This document shows, piece after piece, positions 7,722-14,561 of a stretch of DNA of 26,061 bases. Numbering within the stretch: the first letter of the stretch is position 1; each line of letters begins with the position of its first letter. The translations under genes were made by a program, and so were the position numbers. Below the pieces are notes generated by a model. It saw only the letters and a list, made by a program, of their open reading frames with translations, did not search any database and was not told where the DNA came from. Source of the stretch: Peptococcaceae bacterium (GTDB lineage Bacteria > Bacillota > Peptococcia > DRI-13 > UBA5745); NCBI GenBank assembly GCA_031264885.1, contig JAISDM010000044.1, positions 1-26,061 of the forward strand, written 5' to 3'.

Positions 7722-8407
7722 CGCAGTACCTCCGCGTTACGCAAGTCGATCACGCCGTTTCTCATTTCCGCCATGAAATACGCCGGACGAAATTCTGTGA
7801 CGACCGAGCTTCCGTCGCTGTCCGTCTCCGTTATATAATCTATATCGTACAGCATGAGTCCCAGCGAACGGGAGTCGCCGATCGGTTCGGGGGACGCCTC
7901 GTCATCCGCGATCGGGCGGACGTTCGCGGGGAATTCACGCGAACCGAGATATGGCATATAGAAGTTTTGGCCCTTTGCCAGACGGCGGCGCAGCATATCC
8001 GCGAACTTGCCTTCATTGTCCTGCGTTCCCGCCTTATTCGTCATTTCGAAGTGCCCGGTTACAACGTAGCGCACTTTTTTCAATATCAGCGACGCGCGTT
8101 GGACGCGGTCGTCCGAAGCGTCCAAGTACAGCTTGCCGGCGCGCAAACGCTGTTCCGCCGCTTGAACGCTTCTGTGCGGAATCTTGCCGCTGACCTCGCT
8201 GCGGCGGAGATTTTCAAAACGAATTGGCTCACAGACCGCAATCTCATCTATTTTATACCGGATGGCGGGCTTCCACAGTATCGCTTCCATAATACCGCGC
8301 GCCGCGCTCGGGGTAATGACCTCGTAACTGACTCGCTCGACCTTAAGCTCGGGACGCGAGAAGCATGCGTAATCGCCCCGAATTTCAACCGTAAATCCGT
8401 AAGCCAT
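7718..8407 (-). CDS. cas5c: Type I-C crRNA-processing endonuclease Cas5c (Cas5d)
   Basis: This is a 229-residue RAMP-fold protein. In type I-C systems, which lack Cas6, Cas5c cleaves the repeat at the 3' base of its hairpin and stays bound to the crRNA 5' handle. The N-terminus GFTVEIRGDYACFSRPELKVERVSYEVITPSAARGIMEAI is diagnostic for Cas5d. HFEMT (His119) falls near the region of the reported catalytic residues in other Cas5d enzymes; I did not align it. The C-terminal part YIT...EFRPAYFMAEMRNGVIDL also fits. ATG at 8407 follows AGGGGGA, 12 bases after cas3. The intact hairpin repeat at 11500-11532 in the operon leader is a predicted substrate. Confidence 0.95.
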   Translation of the reverse strand: MAYGFTVEIRGDYACFSRPELKVERVSYEVITPSAARGIMEAILWKPAIRYKIDEIAVCEPIRFENLRRSEVSGKIPHRSVQAAEQRLRAGKLYLDASDDRVQRASLILKKVRYVVTGHFEMTNKAGTQDNEGKFADMLRRRLAKGQNFYMPYLGSREFPANVRPIADDEASPEPIGDSRSLGLMLYDIDYITETDSDGSSVVTEFRPAYFMAEMRNGVIDLRNAEVLR

Positions 8408-8419
8408 AAATAATCCCCC

Positions 8420-10786
8420 TTAACAGGCAGGCGTATCGTCGCCGCGCGGAGAGATATTCACTCCAAAGCGTTCATCATAATAATCGTCCGCAAGCAACCG
8501 CACATCGCTGTCAAGCTGTTCAACCGCGCCGATTTCATTCAGCTTGCTCACATCTTCTTCGGTCAGCGAGACGCTGTACCGCGCCAGTTCACGAAACAGT
8601 TCGCGCGTCCGCTCGCCGCCGCGCAGGCGGTTTGCAAGCTCCGGAGCTTCACGCGGAACAAAAACAATCTGTGTGTTTTCCTCAATGATCCTAAATTCCT
8701 TTGAGACAGTTCTAAACGGAAAGCTGAAAGAACGCAATCCCGCGTCAAATCTCGATACGACATCCTTGCTGTCAAGCGATTCGTTTCCCTTGTTGTAAAA
8801 CAGCTGCTCGAAATACGCTTTGATCGCGTCGGGCGAAGCGATATCATCGCGCCCGCGCACAGCCTGAGAAGCGGCGGCGATGTTCGGCTTGATGGATGGG
8901 GGAGGATTATGTTCCGCGGAAGTGAACACATAAACCACAGACTCGTCCGCCGGGTGTTTTCCCTCGCGGTTGCAGCGTCCGGCCGCTTGAATGATTGAAT
9001 CAAGCCCCGCCACCGCGCGGTACACGGCGGGGAAGTCCAAATCGACGCCTGCCTCGACGAGACTTGTGCTTACGACACGGCAAGAAAGCCCGTCTTTCAG
9101 CCTGGCGCGGATCTCGGACAAGGCCCGGCCGCGGTGTGCCGGATACATAGTCGTGGAAAGGTGGAAGGCGCCGTCCGCCGGCAGTTTATGAAACAGCGCC
9201 TGCGCGTGCTTGCGCGAGTTGACGATACACAGTACCTGCGAATGTTGACACAAGCGCGCGGCAAGCGCGTCGTCTGTCAGCGGCTCCGGTATCTGCCGAA
9301 TCGCCGCGCGGCGCAGGATTTCATACAGTTTTTCCGGATTGCTTGCGATTTCTGTGGATTGAATATCGCCGAAATACCGTTCCAGCGCGGATTGGGTGGC
9401 GGTCGCCAATACGACGGTGCATCCGTAGCCCCGTACAAGCTCGCCCATGGCCCTGACGCATGGAATCAGATATGGCAGAGGCAGCATCTGCGCCTCGTCG
9501 AACACAATCACACTGTCGGCGATGTTGTGCAGCTTGCGGCAGTCGGAGGGACGGCTGGCAAACAGCGATTCAAAGAATCTCACGCTGCTTGTGGCAATCA
9601 GGGGGAAATCCCAATTCTCGGCGGAATAACGCTTGCGATCCATTTCTTCATGATCATCGTCATATCTCACACCGAAATGGTGCTGCAGGACATTTTCGGC
9701 GCCAAGCAGCTTTTCAAGTTCGGCGGCGTTCTGCTCAATGATCGTATTGTACGGCGCGACGTATATAATCCTCCGCTTGCCGTACTTTGAAGCATGGACA
9801 AGCGCGAATGCGAGACTCGCTGTGGTCTTGCCGCTCCCGGTTGGGGCCGTCAGAGTAAATAAGCCGGGGCTGTGTTCGGCTGACGCGATACAGTCTTTCA
9901 GCAGAGCGGTACGCCGCAGGTTGAGTTCCCCCACATCCCCGGACGGATACAGAAAATGATCAATTCCCTCAAACAAACGTTTTTTCAGCGCCGGAATGTC
10001 GGTGTGGCCGCCGCGCGGCAAGAGCCCGGCTTTGAAACGTTCTGTATCAAGATAGTCAGCGTCCACGAGCGCGGAAAAAATCATACGAATGAAAAAAGCC
10101 GCGTCGAAGCCGCTTCGGATGGGGAAGTCAGGCGGTTTCAATTCCGGGATTTCAAGTTCGTTCCGATAGGAGGAATAATCCTCCACAACTCTGTCCAATC
10201 GTCCGAATAAGGTAGATTCATCCCCGGACGCCTGACTCTGAGAACCGCCGTCCGGAAGCCCGCTGTGATGCCCGAGTACACAATAGGCCGCGAGAAGTCC
10301 AAACGCTGCCTTACCGCTTTTTTTCCACAGCATCTGACCGCCTGCCGTGGAATGGTCCACGCGGAGAGACACACCGCGTATCCGCCGCTGGAAACGCTCG
10401 GAATATTTGCCTAAATCGTGCAGCAGTCCGCATACATAGGCAATATCCTCTCCGCCAAAAACTTCGGCAAAGGCCGCGGCGAGTTCCGCCGTGCCTTTCA
10501 GATGGTCGATCACAGACTGCTTGCCATTGTCGTCCCGCGTGTGGGCGATGTATTGATCCAAATCTCGTTCTCCCTTGTACTCTCTGTATTCGATAAGCAC
10601 TTCTTCCGCGAGGTACTCGTCGCTCCGGCAGTGCATATCGGAGACGCCATTAATGATGTCGTCGTATGTTTCGGAGCTGTACAGCATGTCCATCGCGCGG
10701 CGCAGTGAAACGTTGGCGCGCCGCGCGAGCGAAACGACAATTTCAGGATACTTCTGCCTCAGCAGGAACGCTCTTTCTTCATTCAT
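8420..10786 (-). CDS. cas3: Cas3 helicase-nuclease (type I-C) with unusual N-terminal extension
   Basis: This 788-residue protein is recruited by Cascade to degrade target DNA. From about residue 78 it is a standard Cas3. The HD nuclease has His95, HD 123-124 in LLHDLGKYSERF, DH 144-145 and GHH 172-174. The SF2 helicase has Walker A PTGSGKTT (315-322), DEAQ (430-433), TATQ and the later VSTSLVEAGVDLDFP and QAAGRCNREGK motifs. All key residues are present. Residues 1-77 are extra: a helical segment with VSDMHCRSDEYLAEEVLIEY, resembling small proteins found beside DUF3791/DUF3990 pairs and weakly DUF3791 itself. ATG at 10786 follows GGAGGTGG and overlaps the upstream stop as ATGA. The longer start at 10849 is rejected. 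Confidence 0.96.
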   Translation of the reverse strand: MNEERAFLLRQKYPEIVVSLARRANVSLRRAMDMLYSSETYDDIINGVSDMHCRSDEYLAEEVLIEYREYKGERDLDQYIAHTRDDNGKQSVIDHLKGTAELAAAFAEVFGGEDIAYVCGLLHDLGKYSERFQRRIRGVSLRVDHSTAGGQMLWKKSGKAAFGLLAAYCVLGHHSGLPDGGSQSQASGDESTLFGRLDRVVEDYSSYRNELEIPELKPPDFPIRSGFDAAFFIRMIFSALVDADYLDTERFKAGLLPRGGHTDIPALKKRLFEGIDHFLYPSGDVGELNLRRTALLKDCIASAEHSPGLFTLTAPTGSGKTTASLAFALVHASKYGKRRIIYVAPYNTIIEQNAAELEKLLGAENVLQHHFGVRYDDDHEEMDRKRYSAENWDFPLIATSSVRFFESLFASRPSDCRKLHNIADSVIVFDEAQMLPLPYLIPCVRAMGELVRGYGCTVVLATATQSALERYFGDIQSTEIASNPEKLYEILRRAAIRQIPEPLTDDALAARLCQHSQVLCIVNSRKHAQALFHKLPADGAFHLSTTMYPAHRGRALSEIRARLKDGLSCRVVSTSLVEAGVDLDFPAVYRAVAGLDSIIQAAGRCNREGKHPADESVVYVFTSAEHNPPPSIKPNIAAASQAVRGRDDIASPDAIKAYFEQLFYNKGNESLDSKDVVSRFDAGLRSFSFPFRTVSKEFRIIEENTQIVFVPREAPELANRLRGGERTRELFRELARYSVSLTEEDVSKLNEIGAVEQLDSDVRLLADDYYDERFGVNISPRGDDTPAC

Positions 10787-11262
10787 CTCACCACCTCCGA
10801 TGAAACATAATGCAGATAACAATCTATTGCAGTTTGCTTTTTGAAACAATACTGCCAGTTCGGTCTTTCATATCGCAAACGACTTAAAGCTTTTTCCCAT
10901 GTTATGTAATCTCTCAAATATTTTTCAATCGTGTCAAATACTTTATCGTCCGCGACGCTGCCGGATATAATATCGTATTCGCCGCTTGCGGGGTTGCCTT
11001 TCCGGCAATCTGTTATAAACTCAAGCCAAGCTTTGGAATATGAGTCGAATTCAAGTATATTTAGAGTTTCAAACGCGGAATCGTCCAGTTCATATACTGA
11101 CAAAACACTCGCGCCTTTTGGGCGTTTGAGCCGCTCAGCCCATTTCCGCGCCTGCTCTTTGAATGGAGTTGTATAAAATCCTTTGCCGAAATCCACATTA
11201 TCCCGCGAGAAGGACACATCCGGCGACTCAATGGCACACCAGGAACCGTGATACAGTATCAT
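10783..11262 (-). CDS. DUF3990-like protein, putative ADP-ribosyltransferase-type toxin
   Basis: The 159-residue product begins MILYHGSWCAIESPDVSFSRD and continues DFGKGFYTT (residues 24-32). YHGS plus FGKGFY resembles the His and Tyr motifs of PARP-like ADP-ribosyltransferases (compare FGKGIYFA), and EYDIISGSVADDKVFD fits the DUF3990 pattern. I therefore call it DUF3990-like with a predicted ART fold; the target and activity are unknown. The start overlaps the DUF3791-like stop by ATGA and its stop overlaps the cas3 start by ATGA, so it is embedded in the cas operon. DUF3791 and DUF3990 genes commonly occur as neighbours, and this pairing suggests a toxin-antitoxin-type module. Family names are from memory, without a profile search. 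Confidence 0.8.
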   Translation of the reverse strand: MILYHGSWCAIESPDVSFSRDNVDFGKGFYTTPFKEQARKWAERLKRPKGASVLSVYELDDSAFETLNILEFDSYSKAWLEFITDCRKGNPASGEYDIISGSVADDKVFDTIEKYLRDYITWEKALSRLRYERPNWQYCFKKQTAIDCYLHYVSSEVVR

Positions 11263-11480
11263 ATCGCAACCTTGCTCTCTTGCCGAAGAACCTCGATAAG
11301 TTCCCGTACAATATACTCCCGTCCCTGCGTGTGCAGCGCGTCATAATAGGGAATTATATAGGTGTCGAGTATATCGGTATCGTCAACCATAAGTTTGTAA
11401 ACCTCGCTGCCCTTTAGTTCCAGTTCCTCGGCGACGCATTCAATACAAAAAATAGCAAAGTCAAGTTGTTCATTATTCAC
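11259..11480 (-). CDS. DUF3791-like small protein, first gene of the cas operon
   Basis: The 73-residue helical protein has the DUF3791 pattern: FAIFCIECVAEELELKGSEVYKLM, then DTYIIPYYDALHTQGREYIVRELIEVL. It has no membrane or catalytic motif. By position it may be the partner or antitoxin of the DUF3990-like protein; this is inference. The start is GTG at 11480, preceded by GGAAGAGGG with 8 bases of spacing. The ribosome binding site begins right after the 3' end of an intact CRISPR repeat in the leader. The stop overlaps the next ATG by 4 bases. Confidence 0.8.
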   Translation of the reverse strand: MNNEQLDFAIFCIECVAEELELKGSEVYKLMVDDTDILDTYIIPYYDALHTQGREYIVRELIEVLRQESKVAI

Positions 11481-11499
11481 AGCAACAACCCTCTTCCTT

Positions 11500-11532
11500 T
11501 TTCAATCCACGCCGCCCTTTACGGGCGGCGAC
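11500..11532 (-). CRISPR. Single intact type I-C CRISPR repeat in the cas operon 5' UTR
   Basis: On the minus strand this 33-nt unit reads GT, an 8-bp stem CGCCGCCC/GGGCGGCG with loop GTAAA, then TGGATTGAAA, which is the classic type I-C repeat form. It sits 19 bases before the first start codon of the operon. Only one intact copy exists in the window, so this is not an ordinary array. It would form the 3' hairpin of a short crRNA-like guide. Confidence 0.9.
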
Positions 11533-11604
11533 TTGGGATAAAATTGATCATCCCATGAACATAATATATTTCAATCCATTTTTTCTCGGAAACTAATTGT
11601 TTCC
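11533..11604 (-). ncRNA. Putative CreA/CreR-type self-targeting guide: spacer-like segment plus degenerate repeat
   Basis: Read on the minus strand, 11604-11569 holds a short hairpin (arms 11588-11593 and 11599-11604) and ends ATGGATTGAAA, matching 10 of 11 bases of the intact repeat's 3' handle (GTGGATTGAAA). The 36-nt spacer-like segment 11568-11533 follows, then the intact repeat 11532-11500. Spacer bases 1-18 (TATATTATGTTCATGGGA) are identical to 11619-11602 in the operon promoter. Beyond base 18 ungapped identity drops to 4 of 18. A seed match with mismatched distal part is how CreA/CreR guides let Cascade bind without cleavage. The base triplet before the target is TTT, close to the usual type I-C TTC PAM. 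Function is inferred. Confidence 0.72.
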
Positions 11605-11611
11605 CATGAAC

Positions 11612-11640
11612 ATAATATAAAAAATTATAGCTGTTGTCAA
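11612..11640 (-). promoter_or_regulatory. Promoter of the guide and the DUF3791-DUF3990-cas operon
   Basis: TTGACA (11635-11640) and TATTAT (11612-11617) are separated by 17 bases, a near-perfect vegetative promoter. The predicted transcription start is about 11605-11606, so the leader contains the degenerate repeat, the spacer-like segment and the intact CRISPR repeat. The 18-bp region identical to the guide (11602-11619) covers the -10 box and the start point, so complex bound there should block RNA polymerase. Confidence 0.85.
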
Positions 11641-11719
11641 TATTTATTTCATCTGCGATTCGTAATTTAGCCAATTTAGCGAAATGTGCCTGAAGCAGGT
11701 GTGAGCGGACCCGGGATTC

Positions 11720-11788
11720 GGGCGGCAGGATGCCGCCCCTACGGTACCGTGAATGACGCGTCTGTAGGGGGCGGCATCCTGCCGCCCC
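11720..11788. repeat. Dispersed GC-rich palindrome, full copy
   Basis: GGGCGGCAGGATGCCGCCCC near 11720-11739 recurs inverted near 11767-11788, giving a long stem with one extra G around the ACGGTACCGT-containing loop. Each arm is itself a hairpin. It is the same family as at 384, 4209, 16979 and 18642. Confidence 0.8.
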
Positions 11789-11789
11789 A

Positions 11790-12041
11790 GACCGTCGGAA
11801 AATGACAAAAATGGCGCCGTTAACACAATATATACCGTGCCGCGATCCGTTGTGTGAAAAAATTCCCCTCCTGGGAGAGGTGTCAGCCGCGGTCTGTATG
11901 ACATTCTCCTCCTCGGGAGGACAATGACTAACAGACCGCGGCTGACAGGGTGGTGGCGCAACGAAGGAACCACCCCGTCGCTACGCGCCACCCCTCCCGA
12001 GGAGGAGAATGGGAAAAGATGGGCGCGTTTTCGGACGGTCT
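11790..12041. mobile_element. MITE-like element with nested palindromic insertion (degenerate copy)
   Basis: The left end GACCGTCGGAAAA and the right end GTTTTCGGACGGTC (12028-12041) match the terminal inverted repeats of the element at 16864-16978, and an inner ACACAATATAT (11824-11834) is shared. Inside lies a second palindromic family: 17-bp perfect arms 11882-11898/11932-11948 and 19-bp perfect arms 11903-11921/11994-12012, which interlock. It has no coding capacity. The stretch 11641-12120 otherwise holds no gene. Confidence 0.6.
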
Positions 12042-12126
12042 GGCCCGGGGCAGGCACGAATTTCCAAAAAACGCGAAAAATAGTTTTGTATTTATGTGTT
12101 TTTTTTCACAATTTACATTTTTTAGT

Positions 12127-12155
12127 TTGACCTACGTTTTTTTTTATTATATAGT
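12127..12155 (+). promoter_or_regulatory. Promoter of the rnf operon
   Basis: TTGACC (12127-12132) and TATAGT (12150-12155) are 17 bases apart within a strongly AT-rich stretch. The start point would lie about 35 bases before rnfC. Confidence 0.65.
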
Positions 12156-12195
12156 GTATCCCATAAAACATTTTTACGGAAAGCAGGTGTGGAAA

Positions 12196-13515
12196 TTGAA
12201 ATCGCTGACTTTCAGCGGGGGGATCCATCCCTTGGCTGAGCAGGATTGGAAAGCCGCCACCAAGGCTTCGCCCTTACGTGTTTTCGCGCCGGCCAGTGTG
12301 GTCATTCCTATGCGGCAGCATCTTGGGCGGCCTTGCGCGCCCTGTGTGAAACCGGGGGACGAGGTGCTGCTGGGGCAGATGATCGGCGAACCGGCCAGCC
12401 CGCGGGACGTGCCGGTTCACGCCAGTGTGTCCGGCAAGGTGGTCGCCGTGGAGGAGCGTCCCCATGTTACGGCGGGCATGATGCTGGCCGTCGTCATTGA
12501 GAACGACGGGCAGGACAAGCCGGATCCGTCCATTCAGCCGCGTTCCGCCGCGGAAGTGGAGGCGCTGCGGCCGGAACAGCTGCGGGACATAATCCGCGAC
12601 GCGGGCATTGTCGGCATGGGGGGGGCGGAATTCCCGACGCATTTGAAGTTGGATGTCAAGGGAAAAGTGGATTACTTATTGATCAACGGCGCGGAATGTG
12701 AGCCGAGTCTGACCGGGGATCACCGCCAAATGCTGGAGAACGGGGATCTGGTGGTCAAGGGCGCGGTTCTGTTGATGCGCGCCTGCGGCGCGAAGGAATG
12801 TGTGATTGGGATAGAGGGCAAGCCGGACGCGGCGGAGGCCATTCAGAAGGCGGCCGAGGGCGCGCGCGAGGTCCGCGTGCTACAGCTCAAGGTCAAATAT
12901 CCCCAAGGCGCGGAAAAAATGCTGATCGCGTCTGTTACGGGCCGCAAGGTTCCCGCGGGGGGGCTGCCCGCCGCGGTGGGCTGTGTGGTGGACAATGTGA
13001 GTACGGCTGTGGCTGTGGCGGAAGCGGTTTATGAGGGGGCGCCTCTGACGCGCCGGTCTGTGACGGTCAACGGCGCGGTGGGACAGCCCGGCAACTTGCT
13101 TCTGCGGATCGGCACCACCTTCCGGGACGCGGTGAATTTCTGCGGCGGATTTGTGGGAACGCCTCAGAAAATTATTTCCGGCGGGCCCATGATGGGAACG
13201 GCGGTGGCGGAGCCGGATGTGCCTGTGACCAAGGGCGGCAGCGGCATCACTGTTTTTAATCAGATCACTGACCCGGTGACGGTGGAAGGCAACTGTTTGC
13301 GCTGCGGCCGCTGTGTGGAGGCATGTCCGCTGCAATTGACGCCCCAGGCGATCAGCGAGGCGTACCTGGCCGAACGGCTGGATCTTTGCGGGGAGCTGCG
13401 CGCGGATCTATGTATGAAATGCGGCTGCTGCACCTTTGTATGTCCCGCCAAACGGCATTTGTCCCAGACGGTGGATCTGGCGAAACGCGCCTTGGCCGCG
13501 CAGGGAAGGAGGTAA
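12196..13515 (+). CDS. rnfC: Rnf complex subunit RnfC
   Basis: The 439-residue peripheral subunit oxidises or reduces NAD(H) in the ferredoxin:NAD+ oxidoreductase complex. The N-terminus LKSLTFSGGIHP matches the family start. GMGGAEFPTHLK and NGAECEPSLTGDH belong to the flavin/NADH-binding region, and two [4Fe-4S] motifs CLRCGRCVEACP and CMKCGCCTFVCP lie near the C-terminus. I chose TTG at 12196 because AGGTG precedes it by 6 bases and the homologous start aligns. The in-frame GTG at 12187 is an alternative, and the longer open frame from 11950 runs through repeat DNA. It is the first gene of rnfCDEAB. Confidence 0.93.
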   Translation: MKSLTFSGGIHPLAEQDWKAATKASPLRVFAPASVVIPMRQHLGRPCAPCVKPGDEVLLGQMIGEPASPRDVPVHASVSGKVVAVEERPHVTAGMMLAVVIENDGQDKPDPSIQPRSAAEVEALRPEQLRDIIRDAGIVGMGGAEFPTHLKLDVKGKVDYLLINGAECEPSLTGDHRQMLENGDLVVKGAVLLMRACGAKECVIGIEGKPDAAEAIQKAAEGAREVRVLQLKVKYPQGAEKMLIASVTGRKVPAGGLPAAVGCVVDNVSTAVAVAEAVYEGAPLTRRSVTVNGAVGQPGNLLLRIGTTFRDAVNFCGGFVGTPQKIISGGPMMGTAVAEPDVPVTKGGSGITVFNQITDPVTVEGNCLRCGRCVEACPLQLTPQAISEAYLAERLDLCGELRADLCMKCGCCTFVCPAKRHLSQTVDLAKRALAAQGRR

Positions 13516-13521
13516 ACAAAT

Positions 13522-14532
13522 ATGGACGGGACCTTAGAAAAAATGTATGTGGCGCCGTCTCCGCACATCCGCGATAAGCATACCACTCAGAGAATCATGG
13601 CGGACGTGCTGATCGCCTTATTGCCGGCGGCGGCGGCGGCGGTGTATTTTTACGGAGCTTCCGCGCTTTTGCTGATGGCGGCTTCGGTGGCTGCCGCTGT
13701 GCTGGCGGAGTATGTATGGCAGAAAGCCAACCGGCAGCGCGTGACGGTGAGTGATCTGAGCGCGGCGGTGACCGGCTTGCTGCTGGCCTTCAATATGCCC
13801 GCCTCGGCGCCTGTGTGGATGCCGGTGATCGGCGCGGTATTCGCCATTATTATTGTGAAACAGCTTTTTGGGGGCTTGGGGCATAATTTTATTAATCCGG
13901 CGCTGGCCGCCCGGGGCGCCTTGATGGCCTCCTGGCCCAGCCATATGACGAGTTTTGTCATGCCGGGGGCGGACGCGGTTTCATCCGCCACGCCGCTGGG
14001 AATGATCAAGGAAGGCGCGGGGACTTTTGCCGACGTGACGGCCAGATTCAGCCTGACCGACGTGTTGACCGGCAGGATTCCGGGATGTCTGGGGGAGGTC
14101 AGCGCGGTGCTTTTGCTGGCCGGCGGAATTTATTTAATCGCGCGAAAAGTGATTCAGCCCCGAATTCCCGTCGCCATGCTGGGGAGCATGATCGTCATGC
14201 TGTGGATTTTTGGCGGAGAGGGCGGACTGTTCAGCGCCAGCGCTTACGCTGTGCTGTACCAGGTCGCCTGCGGCGGCGCTGTGCTGGGCGCGGTCTTTAT
14301 GGCCACGGATTACGCCACCACGCCGGTTACGCCTGTGGGCCAATGGATATTCGGCGCCGGGGCGGGCGTGCTTGCGGTGATCATCCGATTGCTGGGCACT
14401 TATCCGGAAGGGGTCAGCTACGCCATTCTTCTGATGAACGTGGCGGCGCCGCTGATCGAAAAGCTGACGCGCCCGACCCCGTTCGGCGTACAGAAGCCGG
14501 CCGGCAAGAAGGCCGGCGGGTCCGCGGCGTAG
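13522..14532 (+). CDS. rnfD: Rnf complex membrane subunit RnfD
   Basis: This 336-residue polytopic membrane protein has about ten hydrophobic helices. SSATPLG near residue 155 contains the threonine that carries covalent FMN in RnfD/NqrB proteins. GGLGHNFINPALAARG is a family signature, as is FMATDYATTPVTPVGQWIFG in the C-terminal half. It begins 6 bases after rnfC, with GGAAGGAGG as ribosome binding site. The C-terminal tail is basic and Gly/Ala-rich. Only 29 bases separate it from rnfE, so there is no room for the rnfG gene that normally follows rnfD. Confidence 0.95.
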   Translation: MDGTLEKMYVAPSPHIRDKHTTQRIMADVLIALLPAAAAAVYFYGASALLLMAASVAAAVLAEYVWQKANRQRVTVSDLSAAVTGLLLAFNMPASAPVWMPVIGAVFAIIIVKQLFGGLGHNFINPALAARGALMASWPSHMTSFVMPGADAVSSATPLGMIKEGAGTFADVTARFSLTDVLTGRIPGCLGEVSAVLLLAGGIYLIARKVIQPRIPVAMLGSMIVMLWIFGGEGGLFSASAYAVLYQVACGGAVLGAVFMATDYATTPVTPVGQWIFGAGAGVLAVIIRLLGTYPEGVSYAILLMNVAAPLIEKLTRPTPFGVQKPAGKKAGGSAA

Positions 14533-14561
14533 CGGTATAGAGGAGAGGAGGCGAAACATTT

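Noticed and set aside
10787..10849. Upstream start of cas3
   Set aside because: It would overlap the DUF3990-like gene by 67 bases; the ATG at 10786 has a strong ribosome binding site and an ATGA overlap.
11500..11604. Ordinary CRISPR array
   Set aside because: Only one intact repeat and one degenerate repeat exist, the degenerate one is on the promoter side, and the single spacer matches the adjacent promoter. I treat it as a guide-like leader element instead.
11644..12195. Short open frames and the N-terminal extension of rnfC
   Set aside because: They are formed by palindromic repeat DNA; the RnfC family start aligns with 12196.
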